Shown piece by piece: positions 8,655-16,558 of a stretch of 64,000 bases of DNA. Position numbers and translations under genes: made by a program. This DNA comes from an uncultured Eubacterium sp. (GTDB lineage: Bacteria; Bacillota; Clostridia; Lachnospirales; Lachnospiraceae), in assembly GCA_900552795.1 (NCBI GenBank), contig USBB01000010.1:1-64000 (forward strand), given 5' to 3'. The notes below the pieces were generated by a model. The model had not been told where the DNA came from. It saw only the letters and a list, made by a program, of their open reading frames with translations, and did not search any database. Numbering within the stretch: position 1 is the stretch's first letter; each line of letters opens with the position of its first letter.

Positions 8655-9965
8655 ATGGGCGAATTAGGTATAGCTTTTGTAATTTTCGTTGTATGGGGGA
8701 TATCTGACTATTTTAGTATTAAGATTGCTTTTGATGAATTTTTTATAATAGAAAATCCAAAAAACAAAGATTATAAATACATGTGGTTAGTATATTATAT
8801 ATTAGTGAGCTGTGTGTATTGTATAAGCAAATACATGAATATATCATCATTATTTGTTGTATTTTATTTCCTGTATTATATGAGGATGGTGCCATTTTTA
8901 TGGTCTAAATACGGAGTAAAGATTAAAGTTCCTATAGTAGTATTTTTTTATGAGGAAATACAGGCTGTATTTTCATCTAACATAACTATTTTGTTATGTA
9001 AAATATCAGATGATTATAAAAATAAATTTTTGATTGATGATTTCTGCGTAACTATAGTATCTGTAATTTTTCTTATCATATTATTAATTTTATTATATTT
9101 TCGCAGAAGCAGAACGTTAAATATATGGTTTGCTAATTTGACGGTTATAGAATATATACATTTAGTGATTATAATTTATATTCTTGGTAATATAGAAGCG
9201 TTAATATGTTTAGGTGATGAGTATAATACGTTTATTCAGGCTTCCATAGTGATTTTGACTTTTCTTATAATTATGCTGATTGTAAGAATTATGGTAGTAC
9301 ATCAGCATAATTATTCGATGGCTAATACTATAGATATCTTGGAAGAACAGATTAAAAAAATTGTTGGGTATTATGATGAACTGAATCAAAAGGAGCTTAA
9401 ATTAAAACAATTCAGACATGATCAAAATAATATGTTGATAGCTCTGCATTCTTATATTGAAAAGGGTAAATATGAGAGTGCATTACAGTATATTAAAAAA
9501 TTAGAAACGATATACCATAGTACAACTAATTCTTATGATACGGGGAATTTTGTAGCTGATGCGTTGCTTAGTTCAAAGGCAAGGACAGCAGAACAGATTA
9601 ATACTAAGATAGATGTAAATGGTATTATTCCAGCTCAAAAAATAGATGATGTTGATATGGTGATTTTTCTTTCGAATATACTTGATAATGCAATAGAAGC
9701 GTGTGAAAAGATTAAAGGGGAAAAGGTTATAAACATAGAATCTGTATTAAATGCACAAATGTGGATTTTGATTGTAAAGAATCCTGTAAACAGAAAATTG
9801 AACGTAAAAAATAATTATATACCAACATCTAAAGAAAATAAGGATATTCATGGATATGGTTTGGTGAATATGGAAAGAGTGGTAAAGAATTATGATGGTG
9901 TATTAAAACTGCAATGTGAAAATAATGAGTTCATAGTGCGGGCAACGTTTATGATTAATAAATGA
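8655..9965 (+). CDS. GHKL-type sensor histidine kinase (AgrC/ComD/PlnB type)
   Basis: Residues 1-215 contain six or seven hydrophobic segments, the peptide-sensing part in this kinase class. A coiled linker leads to the phosphorylation motif KQFRHDQNNML with His at about 255, where the x after H is D as in the HPK10 group. The ATPase part has the N box FLSNILDNAIEAC and the G box region GYGLVNMERVV. It should sense a secreted peptide and phosphorylate the LytTR regulator encoded just before. Base composition is clearly more AT-rich than the glycosyltransferase genes upstream. The two GG-leader peptides downstream are the likely ligands or products. Confidence 0.92.
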   Translation: MGELGIAFVIFVVWGISDYFSIKIAFDEFFIIENPKNKDYKYMWLVYYILVSCVYCISKYMNISSLFVVFYFLYYMRMVPFLWSKYGVKIKVPIVVFFYEEIQAVFSSNITILLCKISDDYKNKFLIDDFCVTIVSVIFLIILLILLYFRRSRTLNIWFANLTVIEYIHLVIIIYILGNIEALICLGDEYNTFIQASIVILTFLIIMLIVRIMVVHQHNYSMANTIDILEEQIKKIVGYYDELNQKELKLKQFRHDQNNMLIALHSYIEKGKYESALQYIKKLETIYHSTTNSYDTGNFVADALLSSKARTAEQINTKIDVNGIIPAQKIDDVDMVIFLSNILDNAIEACEKIKGEKVINIESVLNAQMWILIVKNPVNRKLNVKNNYIPTSKENKDIHGYGLVNMERVVKNYDGVLKLQCENNEFIVRATFMINK

Positions 9966-10070
9966 ATAGAGATTGGAAAAAGTCTTTGCAAAGTTTAGTT
10001 GATTTGGCTAGAATTTGTAAAGATTTTTTGCTTTTTAGAGATATTATTCATATTTTTGTGCCTTTAATCT

Positions 10071-10102
10071 ACAATTTATTCCAAAAAATGACAGTTTGTT
10101 CC
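10071..10102 (+). promoter_or_regulatory. Paired LytTR-regulator binding repeats
   Basis: ACAATTTATTCC (10071-10082) and ACAGTTTGTTCC (10091-10102) match at 10 of 12 bases and start 20 bp apart, about two helical turns. The core ACAGTT agrees with the site known for AgrA/ComE-type regulators. A TATTAT box at 10132-10137 lies 29 bases on and a strong AAAGGAGGGG ribosome site at 10167-10176. These are the best candidates for the sites of the regulator encoded at 7937-8650. Confidence 0.7.
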
Positions 10103-10177
10103 TAATAATGAAAAAACGAAAAATAATGTGATATTATATGTCATACAAGGATCTAATATTGCATTTAAAGGAGGGGT

Positions 10178-10351
10178 ATGATTGATATCTAATTGCTTAT
10201 GTCGATTGATAAGAACATTGACTTGACAGATAAATTTGTTTTTAAGAATTAGATTAAAATTGTAAATGCAGTGGTTGTGTATTATAAGGGACATCCAATG
10301 GAATTTCAGGATATATGTAATCAATTGTATCAGTACATAATTGGAACATAA
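10178..10351 (+). pseudogene. Possible decayed small ORF behind the regulator-binding repeats
   Basis: A very strong ribosome site (AAAGGAGGGG) is followed by ATG at 10178, but the frame stops after four codons (MIDI). In the same frame a second segment, MSIDKNIDLTDKFVFKN, starts at 10199 and stops at TAG 10250. A third segment then runs 32 codons (IKIVNAVVVYYKGHPMEFQD and on) to TAA 10349. Three segments in one frame split by two stops suggest a broken gene of about 57 codons. I recognise no family. It could also be a leader with no coding role. Confidence 0.4.
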
Positions 10352-10648
10352 GTTATAGCTAATAACAGTGAGATATAATGTGACAAGGAAAACTGACATG
10401 ATAAGTCAGGAAAACACAGAGATAGATGTATGTATGGGAATTAACCCCAATATATTGTAGGAAAAGATATAAATCAGATTTGCAAAAGGCAAGCTGTTTT
10501 ATATAAAAAGAGGACTCTGATAAAATTCGCGAAAACCACCAGAGTCCCAAACAACAAGCACTTTTAAGAAAAGTACATAGGTAAAGAATATCACTTTTCT
10601 TAAATAAGTGTAAAGAAAAATTTAATTAGGAAAAGGAGATTTAAAACA
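10352..10648 (+). other. Non-coding stretch with hairpins before the peptide genes
   Basis: No convincing gene is seen. An 8-bp inverted repeat GGACTCTG/CAGAGTCC (10512-10519 and 10540-10547) encloses the palindrome TTCGCGAA. A second, larger dyad has CACTTTTAAGAAAAGT (10559-10574) and ACTTTTCTTAAATAAGTG (10593-10610), complementary except for a two-base bulge; CACTTTT also repeats directly 33 bp apart. These may control transcription of the peptide genes or stabilise their message. Short open stretches around 10380-10460 and 10463-10566 look weakly coding and may be gene remnants. Confidence 0.5.
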
Positions 10649-10843
10649 ATGGAAAAAGTTTTAAACAAAGGATTCTGTGAAATGTCACAGAATGAAATTT
10701 ATGAAACAGATGGTGGCGTGGTAATATGCGGTGTTACTATTGCTGGTCTGACCTTACTTAAAATTTTTGGTGCATGTGCAGCAACAGGGATTACAGCAGG
10801 AATAACAGTTGGATTAAATAATAAAAATAGAAATTCTAATTAG
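10649..10843 (+). CDS. Double-glycine leader peptide, bacteriocin-like (peptide 1)
   Basis: The 64-residue product has a leader of 23 residues ending in EIYETDGG, which fits the double-glycine class (hydrophobic residues at -4, -7, -12 and GG at -2/-1). The predicted mature peptide of 41 residues starts VVICGVTIAG, is Gly/Ala-rich and helical, holds two cysteines and GxxxG-like spacing, and ends with a polar NNKNRNSN tail. The start follows AAAAGGAGA. The second peptide gene begins 10 bases after its stop. Both mature parts share the tetrapeptide FGAC. This fits one half of a two-peptide class IIb bacteriocin, or a signal peptide for the kinase upstream. Confidence 0.8.
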   Translation: MEKVLNKGFCEMSQNEIYETDGGVVICGVTIAGLTLLKIFGACAATGITAGITVGLNNKNRNSN

Positions 10844-10853
10844 GAGGTGACAA

Positions 10854-11006
10854 ATGGAAACATTTGAACAGTTAACTGTTAGTGAATGTGAAACAGTAAA
10901 TGGTGGCGGAACAATATTGGCAGGATGTGTTATTGTCGGGGGCTGCATAGTTGTTTTTGGTGCTTGTTTTGCTGTAGGATATGGTCTTGCAAAATGGTTA
11001 GGTTAA
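10854..11006 (+). CDS. Double-glycine leader peptide, bacteriocin-like (peptide 2)
   Basis: A 50-codon gene preceded by an ideal AGGAGGTGA site. The leader METFEQLTVSECETVNGG is a textbook double-glycine leader of 18 residues. The predicted mature peptide has 32 residues, starts GTILAGCVIVGG and ends YGLAKWLG; it has three cysteines spaced 6 and 7 residues apart and several GxxxG-type glycine pairs. The shared FGAC motif and the tight spacing to peptide 1 make the two a likely functional pair. The cysteines could form disulfides or be modified, but no modification enzyme is next to it. Confidence 0.82.
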   Translation: METFEQLTVSECETVNGGGTILAGCVIVGGCIVVFGACFAVGYGLAKWLG

Positions 11007-11066
11007 TCTTTAAAATATATTTATAATTTATGGTGAGATCAAAGTGCTGAAAGGATATTTTTTGAT

Positions 11067-11234
11067 ATGGGAAAATTATTAGTAATTGTAGGAATTTTTA
11101 TATTGTTTGCAGTTTTATTGGTAAATCGTATTGTATTCCAGATGTCAGATATAATGAATATCATATTATGTGTTATTGCAGCAATATTTATGATAGCAGG
11201 AATATTAATTAAAGATTTGAAAATTCACCGATAA
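11067..11234 (+). CDS. Small two-helix membrane protein, candidate immunity protein
   Basis: A 55-residue product with two hydrophobic helices (residues 3-19 and 30-47) separated by NRIVFQMSD and a basic C terminus, KDLKIHR. An AAAGG site lies 12 bases upstream. It sits directly behind the two GG-leader peptide genes, the usual place for a bacteriocin immunity protein, and its topology would suit that. I recognise no family; the role is inferred from position. Confidence 0.6.
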   Translation: MGKLLVIVGIFILFAVLLVNRIVFQMSDIMNIILCVIAAIFMIAGILIKDLKIHR

Positions 11235-11265
11235 AATCAGAATATATCCAGAATGCTAAGAAAGA

Positions 11266-11292
11266 GGGGCTGTTTGTAAAATATACAGTCCC
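11266..11292 (+). terminator. Stem-loop after the peptide genes
   Basis: GGGGCTGT (11266-11273) pairs with ACAGTCCC (11285-11292), including one G-T pair. No long T run follows, so it may be a weak terminator or an RNA-processing stop that lets peptide mRNA exceed exporter mRNA. Confidence 0.45.
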
Positions 11293-11453
11293 TATAGTAT
11301 TTATGAATAAGACAAATTAAAAATGGTTATATGCATGCAAGGAATGGATTTGATTGATATGCTTCAAGAGAAAAAACGAAATTACTAATTAAAAATGAAA
11401 TGTTTTAGGAAAATAATATATAGAAGCATATCAAACAAGGAGAAGTGATTATT

Positions 11454-12170
11454 TTGAGCAAAATGAAAAATAGCATATTATTCGTTATAAGTGTAATGGT
11501 AACTGTTGCTGCGATATATGTTGTTTTAGATAAGTATAATATAGGTTTGTGGCATTTTTTTCAATATATTCTGATTGTGTTAGTAATTTCTTTCGTTTAT
11601 ATTTTTATGCATGAATGTATGCATTTTTTTGTGGCATATATGTTTGATATGAAGATAGTATTTTTGAAATATTTTCATCTGATGTTTCTTTTTGATGAAA
11701 ATAAAATAAAAAAATATAAAGGCAAAGATTTTGGTGGCGCAGGGAATATCTTAGTGTTTCCTACATGGAAAAATACTTCGAAGCAATGGTTGATATACTT
11801 AATTGTGCCATATATTTTTAGTTTTATTATAACAGGGATATTATTTTTTATAAAAATGAATTATGTATATGATAATATAGCGTTGAATTGTATGGTGTAT
11901 ATGGGGATATTTTACTGTTTATGGTGCATTATCCCAATTAAAGGAAGTGATGTATATTACGTTTGGCTTTATATTTTTAAAAGAACCCAATTTGAGGTTA
12001 TTTATAGAACCTTGTTATTAAATTATGCACTTATATTTGGTGATATGGACTATGAAGGATATTTCATAACAGAAATACCAAATCTAAGATTAGATAGTGA
12101 GGCTATGCAGGATTGGATTTTTTCTGATTTGAAGTATGAAATAGATTTAATTTTGATTGGACAATATTGA
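11454..12170 (+). CDS. Membrane protein with HExxH motif, DUF3267-like putative zinc protease
   Basis: About 238 residues with four hydrophobic segments. The second segment ends in FMHECMHFFVAYMF, which contains HECMH at about residues 53-57, the zinc-binding motif of intramembrane or membrane-bound metallopeptidases; a later segment reads YCLWCIIPIKGSDVYYVW, where Gly-Ser-Asp is a plausible third-ligand region. This resembles DUF3267 putative zincins. The start is uncertain: AAGGAG at 11438 best serves the TTG at 11454, while GTG 11445 and ATG 11463 are in frame. It sits between the GG-leader peptides and an ABC transporter, so it may process or give protection from the peptides. Confidence 0.7.
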   Translation: MSKMKNSILFVISVMVTVAAIYVVLDKYNIGLWHFFQYILIVLVISFVYIFMHECMHFFVAYMFDMKIVFLKYFHLMFLFDENKIKKYKGKDFGGAGNILVFPTWKNTSKQWLIYLIVPYIFSFIITGILFFIKMNYVYDNIALNCMVYMGIFYCLWCIIPIKGSDVYYVWLYIFKRTQFEVIYRTLLLNYALIFGDMDYEGYFITEIPNLRLDSEAMQDWIFSDLKYEIDLILIGQY

Positions 12171-12187
12171 AAGGAATTTCAAATAGA

Positions 12188-13069
12188 ATGGTGGAATCGA
12201 TATTACAGATTAATAAATTAAATAAAAGTTATGGTAAGCAGCGGGTGCTGGATGATGTTTCGTTTAAAATCGGACAGGGGGAAATTGTAGGTTTATTGGG
12301 GCATAACGGTGCCGGAAAAAGTACTCTTATAAAATGTCTGATGGGAGTAATAGAAAGCTATTCGGGGGAAATATATGTCTGTGATAATAATGTAAAAAAT
12401 AACCATGAATGTATAATGAAAAATGTTGGCGTTTTATTGGAGCCATCTTTTTGTGAGTATTTGACGGCAAAGAAAAATCTTGAGTTGTTAAGTTCGCTTT
12501 CTGATGAAGCTGATAATGAAAGAATAGACGCTGTTTTAGAAATGGTTTCGCTTAAAAGAGCAGCTTATAAAAAAGTGGGTGAGTTTTCTTTCGGAATGAA
12601 ACAGAGGCTTGGATTGGCTCAGGTATTGTTGTCAAATCCTAAATTAATTGTGTTGGATGAACCTATGGTCGGCTTGGATCCGTTGGGCATTGAGATAATT
12701 AAGAAAATAATTGTTGACTGCAGTAAAAGGAATGTAGCTGTATTATTCTCAAGTCACCAGATAAATGATGTTTTTGATATTTGTAACAGAGCTGTTGTAC
12801 TGAATGAGGGGAAAATAGTATATGATGATAACGTATTAGAGCTTATGAAAAGAGACTATATTTTACAGGTTGATTGTGATTGTTCTTTGCATGAAAAAGA
12901 GTTGATGCAGATTTTACCGGATTGTGTAATTAATGGTAATAAAATTATTTTCAGCGATTCAGAAAAAATCAATGAAATTTTGCACCTTTTTGTTGTGAAA
13001 GATATAAAAATCATTGATTTTAACTGCGAGAACAATATGGATAATCTGAAAAGGCTAATGCAGCAGTAA
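12188..13069 (+). CDS. ABC transporter ATP-binding protein
   Basis: A 293-residue ABC-2 type ATPase. Walker A is GHNGAGKST at about residues 38-46, the signature is FSFGMKQRLGLA (a degenerate LSGGQ typical of BcrA/LagD-type immunity transporters), Walker B is LIVLDEP, and the switch His is in SSHQIND. The C-terminal 75 residues are the usual accessory domain. The start at ATG 12188 follows AAAGGA at the end of the HExxH gene. Unlike exporters dedicated to GG-leader peptides it has no C39 peptidase domain. With the permease gene 11 bases on it probably exports or expels the peptides encoded upstream. Confidence 0.88.
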   Translation: MVESILQINKLNKSYGKQRVLDDVSFKIGQGEIVGLLGHNGAGKSTLIKCLMGVIESYSGEIYVCDNNVKNNHECIMKNVGVLLEPSFCEYLTAKKNLELLSSLSDEADNERIDAVLEMVSLKRAAYKKVGEFSFGMKQRLGLAQVLLSNPKLIVLDEPMVGLDPLGIEIIKKIIVDCSKRNVAVLFSSHQINDVFDICNRAVVLNEGKIVYDDNVLELMKRDYILQVDCDCSLHEKELMQILPDCVINGNKIIFSDSEKINEILHLFVVKDIKIIDFNCENNMDNLKRLMQQ

Positions 13070-13080
13070 GGGGGAAAGAA

Positions 13081-13863
13081 ATGTTAAAATTATTACGTGC
13101 ACAGTTAATAAAAGTTTTTCTTCGCAATGATGTAAAAAGTGTGTTGATTATTTTTGCGGTTTTGCCAATAAGTATTTCATTTTTAATATCAATCGAGAGC
13201 GGTATTATTCAAATTGGTGATTCTGTTTTTACAGGAATGGGTTATGCGTCGGTTGTTGTAGGACTGCTTAACAGTTTGTTGTTAATTAATGTAACGATGG
13301 CGTTAATTACTACTTCCCTTGTTTCTAAAGAGATAGATTGCGGCTTGGATTCTATGTACATAACGAAAGTAAAGAAGCGGGAAAATATTGTGGTTTCAAA
13401 GTTGGTGATATTAGATGCAGTTGCGCTAATATTGTTTGCAGTACTTATTTTTTCGGCAATATCTGGTTGGTTTATTTTTTTGAAAGATTCTTCTTTTGGT
13501 AAGCCTTATATTCTTTCAAGCGACAGAGATGAAAATATCTTGCTGATTTATACTATAATCAGTTCTTTTTTGGAAATTGTTGTTATGAATAAAATATATG
13601 TGCTGTTTTCAATGCTTTTTAAATACGGAAAAGCGGTAGTGTTCAGTTTTTTGACAATAGTAGTATTTAAGCTGTTAATAAATATAGAACAAATAAGAGA
13701 TTGGTTTCCCGGCTATATCGGTTCGGGCTTAAGTTTGCAGGGCTATAGTGGTGAGGAACTGATATTTAAAGGTTTGTGGGGGATTATTTTGCTGCTTTTT
13801 TATGCTGCTGCTGTTTTCTTTGTAAATTATTGCATATATAAGAAAATGGATTTGTCACATTAG
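13081..13863 (+). CDS. ABC-2 type permease of the peptide locus
   Basis: 260 residues with six hydrophobic segments: one near residues 20-38, then about 55-80, 115-140, 155-185, 195-215 and 230-252. The cytoplasmic loop VSKEIDCGLDSMYITKVKKRENIVVSKL after the second segment is typical of ABC-2 permeases of the BcrB/LanFEG kind. It has a GGGGGAAAGAA ribosome site and directly follows its ATPase. It is the last gene of the peptide locus. Confidence 0.8.
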   Translation: MLKLLRAQLIKVFLRNDVKSVLIIFAVLPISISFLISIESGIIQIGDSVFTGMGYASVVVGLLNSLLLINVTMALITTSLVSKEIDCGLDSMYITKVKKRENIVVSKLVILDAVALILFAVLIFSAISGWFIFLKDSSFGKPYILSSDRDENILLIYTIISSFLEIVVMNKIYVLFSMLFKYGKAVVFSFLTIVVFKLLINIEQIRDWFPGYIGSGLSLQGYSGEELIFKGLWGIILLLFYAAAVFFVNYCIYKKMDLSH

Positions 13864-14022
13864 CAGAATTTTTGGAAACAAATATATCACAGGAGTACGA
13901 TGATTAACTGTAAAAATCAGGTTTGCCGGAAAAATTTTTGTTGAACTCATAAATAAAATTAAAATCTAATTGATTGAAGCGCGGGGTATGTGGTATCATA
14001 TTTAAGTATGAGTTGAACTCAT
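13864..14022 (+). promoter_or_regulatory. purA promoter with palindromic operator-like site
   Basis: TTGATT (13970-13975), an 18-base spacer and TATCAT (13994-13999) with an upstream TGG make a promoter. Eight bases on lies the perfect palindrome ATGAGTT-G-AACTCAT (14008-14022), at the expected transcription start. Its right part, GTTGAACTCAT, occurs also at 13940-13950, 72 bp upstream. This layout suits a repressor that loops between two sites. It does not match the Bacillus PurR box. Confidence 0.55.
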
Positions 14023-14070
14023 CGTGATTTATATATATGCCGCCTTTATGTCGGCAGAATGGAGGAAACT

Positions 14071-15366
14071 ATGGTAAAAGCTATTGTTGGCGCTAACTGG
14101 GGTGACGAAGGTAAAGGAAAGATTACGGATATGCTCGCCGAGGAGTCTGATATTATTGTAAGATTTCAGGGTGGAAGCAATGCCGGACACACAATCATTA
14201 ATGATTATGGTAAATTCGCACTTCATCTTCTGCCATCAGGTGTTTTTTATGATCACACAACAAGTATTATAGGTAATGGTGTCGCACTTAATATTCCATA
14301 TCTTGTGAAGGAATTAAAGAGTCTTACAGATAGGAATGTGCCTATGCCTAAAATTCTTGTTTCAGATAGAGCACAGATATTGATGCCTTACCATGTTGAT
14401 TTTGATACATATGAAGAGGAAAGACTTGCAGGAAAATCATTTGGTTCTACAAAATCAGGTATTGCACCTTTCTATTCAGACAAATATGCAAAGATTGGCT
14501 TCCAGGTAAGCGAGCTGTTTGGAGACGAGCAGGAGCTTAAGGATAAGATTGCTAATATATGTCAGATAAAGAACGTTATGTTGGAACATCTTTATCATAA
14601 GCCATTATTAAAAGAAGAAGAGATATTTAATACGCTTATGGAGTATAAGGAAATGGTTGCTCCATATGTTACAGATACATCGGCATATCTTCACAAGGCA
14701 CTTAAAGAGGGCAAGAAAGTACTTCTTGAGGGTCAGCTTGGGTCATTAAAGGATCCTGACCATGGAATTTATCCTATGGTTACATCATCATCAACGCTTG
14801 CGCCATACGGAGCAATAGGAGCCGGTATACCTGCATCATCTATAAAAGATGTTGTGACGGTAGTTAAGGCGTATTCATCTGCTGTCGGTGCTGGGGCTTT
14901 TGTAAGTGAAATATTCGGTGAAGAGGCGGATGAACTTAGAAAGCGCGGTGGTGACGGCGGTGAATTCGGTGTGACAACAGGACGTCCGAGAAGAATGGGC
15001 TGGTTTGATGCAGTTGCATCACGTTACGGTGTAAGAATGCAGGGAACAACAGAGGTAGCGCTTACAGTTATCGATGTTCTTGGCTATCTTGATGAAATTC
15101 CTATGTGCGTAGGTTATGAGATAGATGGAAAGGTTACAAAGGACTTCCCTACTACTGCACAGCTTGAGAAAGCTAAACCTGTGCTTAAGACATTTCCGGG
15201 CTGGAAGTCAGATATAAGAGGCATTACAAAGTATGAGGATTTGCCTGTTGAGTGCAGAAATTATATCGAAGCTATCGAAGCAGAGATAGAGGCACCGATT
15301 ACAATGGTATCAAATGGTCCTGGAAGACATGAAATTATTCACAGAGTGAGCAATTATTCAAAATAA
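14071..15366 (+). CDS. purA: Adenylosuccinate synthetase (divergent subfamily)
   Basis: PurA joins aspartate to IMP using GTP, the first committed step to AMP. The GTP loop is ANWGDEGKGKITD (residues 9-21) and GGSNAGHTI follows. Several otherwise strict motifs differ: the usual QWGDEGKGK is NWGDEGKGK, the usual TTGRGIGPAY block is here STKSGIAPFY, and VGEGPFPTE is VGAGAFVSE. TTGRPRRMGWFD near residue 310 is normal. The 431-residue length fits the family. The start is taken at ATG 14071 behind GGAGG; an in-frame ATG overlapping that site is rejected. A terminator follows. Confidence 0.93.
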   Translation: MVKAIVGANWGDEGKGKITDMLAEESDIIVRFQGGSNAGHTIINDYGKFALHLLPSGVFYDHTTSIIGNGVALNIPYLVKELKSLTDRNVPMPKILVSDRAQILMPYHVDFDTYEEERLAGKSFGSTKSGIAPFYSDKYAKIGFQVSELFGDEQELKDKIANICQIKNVMLEHLYHKPLLKEEEIFNTLMEYKEMVAPYVTDTSAYLHKALKEGKKVLLEGQLGSLKDPDHGIYPMVTSSSTLAPYGAIGAGIPASSIKDVVTVVKAYSSAVGAGAFVSEIFGEEADELRKRGGDGGEFGVTTGRPRRMGWFDAVASRYGVRMQGTTEVALTVIDVLGYLDEIPMCVGYEIDGKVTKDFPTTAQLEKAKPVLKTFPGWKSDIRGITKYEDLPVECRNYIEAIEAEIEAPITMVSNGPGRHEIIHRVSNYSK

Positions 15367-15381
15367 ATTATAATGATAATT

Positions 15382-15416
15382 ACAGCAGCTGCATTTTGTG
15401 GCTGCTGTTAATTTTT
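15382..15416 (+). terminator. Intrinsic terminator of purA
   Basis: ACAGCAGC pairs with GCTGCTGT around an 11-base loop, followed by TAATTTTT. Confidence 0.85.
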
Positions 15417-15421
15417 CACAC

Positions 15422-15454
15422 AGCTATTTGTGCCGCAGGCGCCACAAAGTAGCT
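15422..15454 (+). other. Hairpin in the deoC leader
   Basis: AGCTATTTGTG (15422-15432) pairs with CACAAAGTAGCT (15443-15454) with one bulged base, followed by TTTT. It may be a second terminator or a leader structure. Between it and deoC lies the palindrome TCAAATTTGA (15467-15476). Confidence 0.45.
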
Positions 15455-15528
15455 TTTATCGCAGGGTCAAATTTGATATTTGCCTCGCGATTCCTCCGAC
15501 ACAAAGCGTCTGCGGAATGGAGAATATT

Positions 15529-16176
15529 ATGAAGTTTGAAAAATATTTTGATCATACTGTTTTAAAGCCTGATGCGACTAAAAATGAGGTGTATGAGATT
15601 TGTAAGCAGGCAAAAGAATATGGCTTTGCTTCTGTATGTGTAAATGAATATTATGCAGGTTATGTAAAGGAACTGCTTGCAGGAACAGATATTGCAGTTT
15701 GTGTAGTTGTAGGCTTTCCGCTCGGAGCAGTAAGCAGTGAAATAAAATCATATGAGACAAAAGCAGCAGTCAGCAAAGGTGCCGACGAGATTGATATGGT
15801 GATAAATGTAGGCGCTTTAAAAGATAAAGATTATGAATATGTGGAAAATGATATAAGAACTGTCAGAAATGCTTGCGAAGGCAAAGTGCTAAAAGTCATT
15901 ATAGAGACCTGCCTGCTTAACGAGGAAGAGAAGATTAAAGCGTGTGATCTTGCAGTTAAGGCCGGCGCGGATTTTGTAAAAACATCAACGGGATTTAGCA
16001 GCGGCGGTGCAACTTTAAATGACGTGGCGCTTATGAAAAAGACAGTCGGGAATAAGGCAAAAGTAAAGGCATCAGGCGGTATAAGAGATTATAACACTGC
16101 TGATGCCATGATAAGTGCGGGTGCTGACAGACTTGGAACGAGTGCAACCGTAAAAATTATTAATATGAGAGACTAA
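15529..16176 (+). CDS. deoC: Deoxyribose-phosphate aldolase
   Basis: DeoC splits 2-deoxyribose 5-phosphate into acetaldehyde and glyceraldehyde 3-phosphate, feeding deoxynucleoside carbon into glycolysis. The Schiff-base lysine lies in [10 protein letters not shown] (about residue 155), a second catalytic lysine in [10 protein letters not shown], and the catalytic Asp in [10 protein letters not shown]. Length is 215 residues. The start is taken at ATG 15529, seven bases after GGAATGGAG; an in-frame ATG inside that site exists. No other nucleoside genes adjoin it. Confidence 0.95.
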   Translation: MKFEKYFDHTVLKPDATKNEVYEICKQAKEYGFASVCVNEYYAGYVKELLAGTDIAVCVVVGFPLGAVSSEIKSYETKAAVSKGADEIDMVINVGALKDKDYEYVENDIRTVRNACEGKVLKVIIETCLLNEEEKIKACDLAVKAGADFVKTSTGFSSGGATLNDVALMKKTVGNKAKVKASGGIRDYNTADAMISAGADRLGTSATVKIINMRD

Positions 16177-16214
16177 TTATAATATGCTGTTGTACCGATA
16201 TAATCAGTGAATGA

Positions 16215-16430
16215 TTATTTATGGTTTCTGCGGTTCAGAAGCTTGTATACAAGCATCATGGCGTATATCACAACAGGAAGTGCTATGTCTGTGAATACAA
16301 GAGCTTTGAAAATTTTGTTTGAAGTTTCTGTGTTTATAAATGCAGTTACCAGAGTTGCAATGATAATAAGTCCCCATAATATAATTGCTGTAAGAGCAGC
16401 GATTCTTTTGACATTTTTTGAAATTTTCAT
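16215..16430 (-). CDS. Small membrane protein of unknown function
   Basis: 71 residues on the minus strand with two hydrophobic helices (about 9-32 and 42-62), a basic N terminus (MKISKNVKR) and a basic C terminus (LLNRRNHK). An AAAAGG site lies nine bases before the start. It runs convergent with deoC and divergent from the FliD-like gene. I do not recognise the family. Confidence 0.65.
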   Translation of the reverse strand: MKISKNVKRIAALTAIILWGLIIIATLVTAFINTETSNKIFKALVFTDIALPVVIYAMMLVYKLLNRRNHK

Positions 16431-16558
16431 AATTATTTACCTTTTCTGATTTATATTTTAGTGATATAATCATATTACCATAAAGGTGTATTAAGTAAAA
16501 GTATTTATTGTTGTTGTTAAAAGGCATGGAGGCCGCAAATATACAAGGAGGGTTGATT

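Noticed and set aside
10076..10399. 107-residue minus-strand frame in the gap before the peptide genes
   Set aside because: It has no ribosome site, covers the regulator-binding repeats, and its composition looks like the complement of AT-rich intergenic DNA.
4770..14058. A complete integrated island bounded by tRNA-Thr repeats
   Set aside because: No second copy of the tRNA 3' end is found before purA and no integrase or mobilisation gene is present, so borders cannot be shown.
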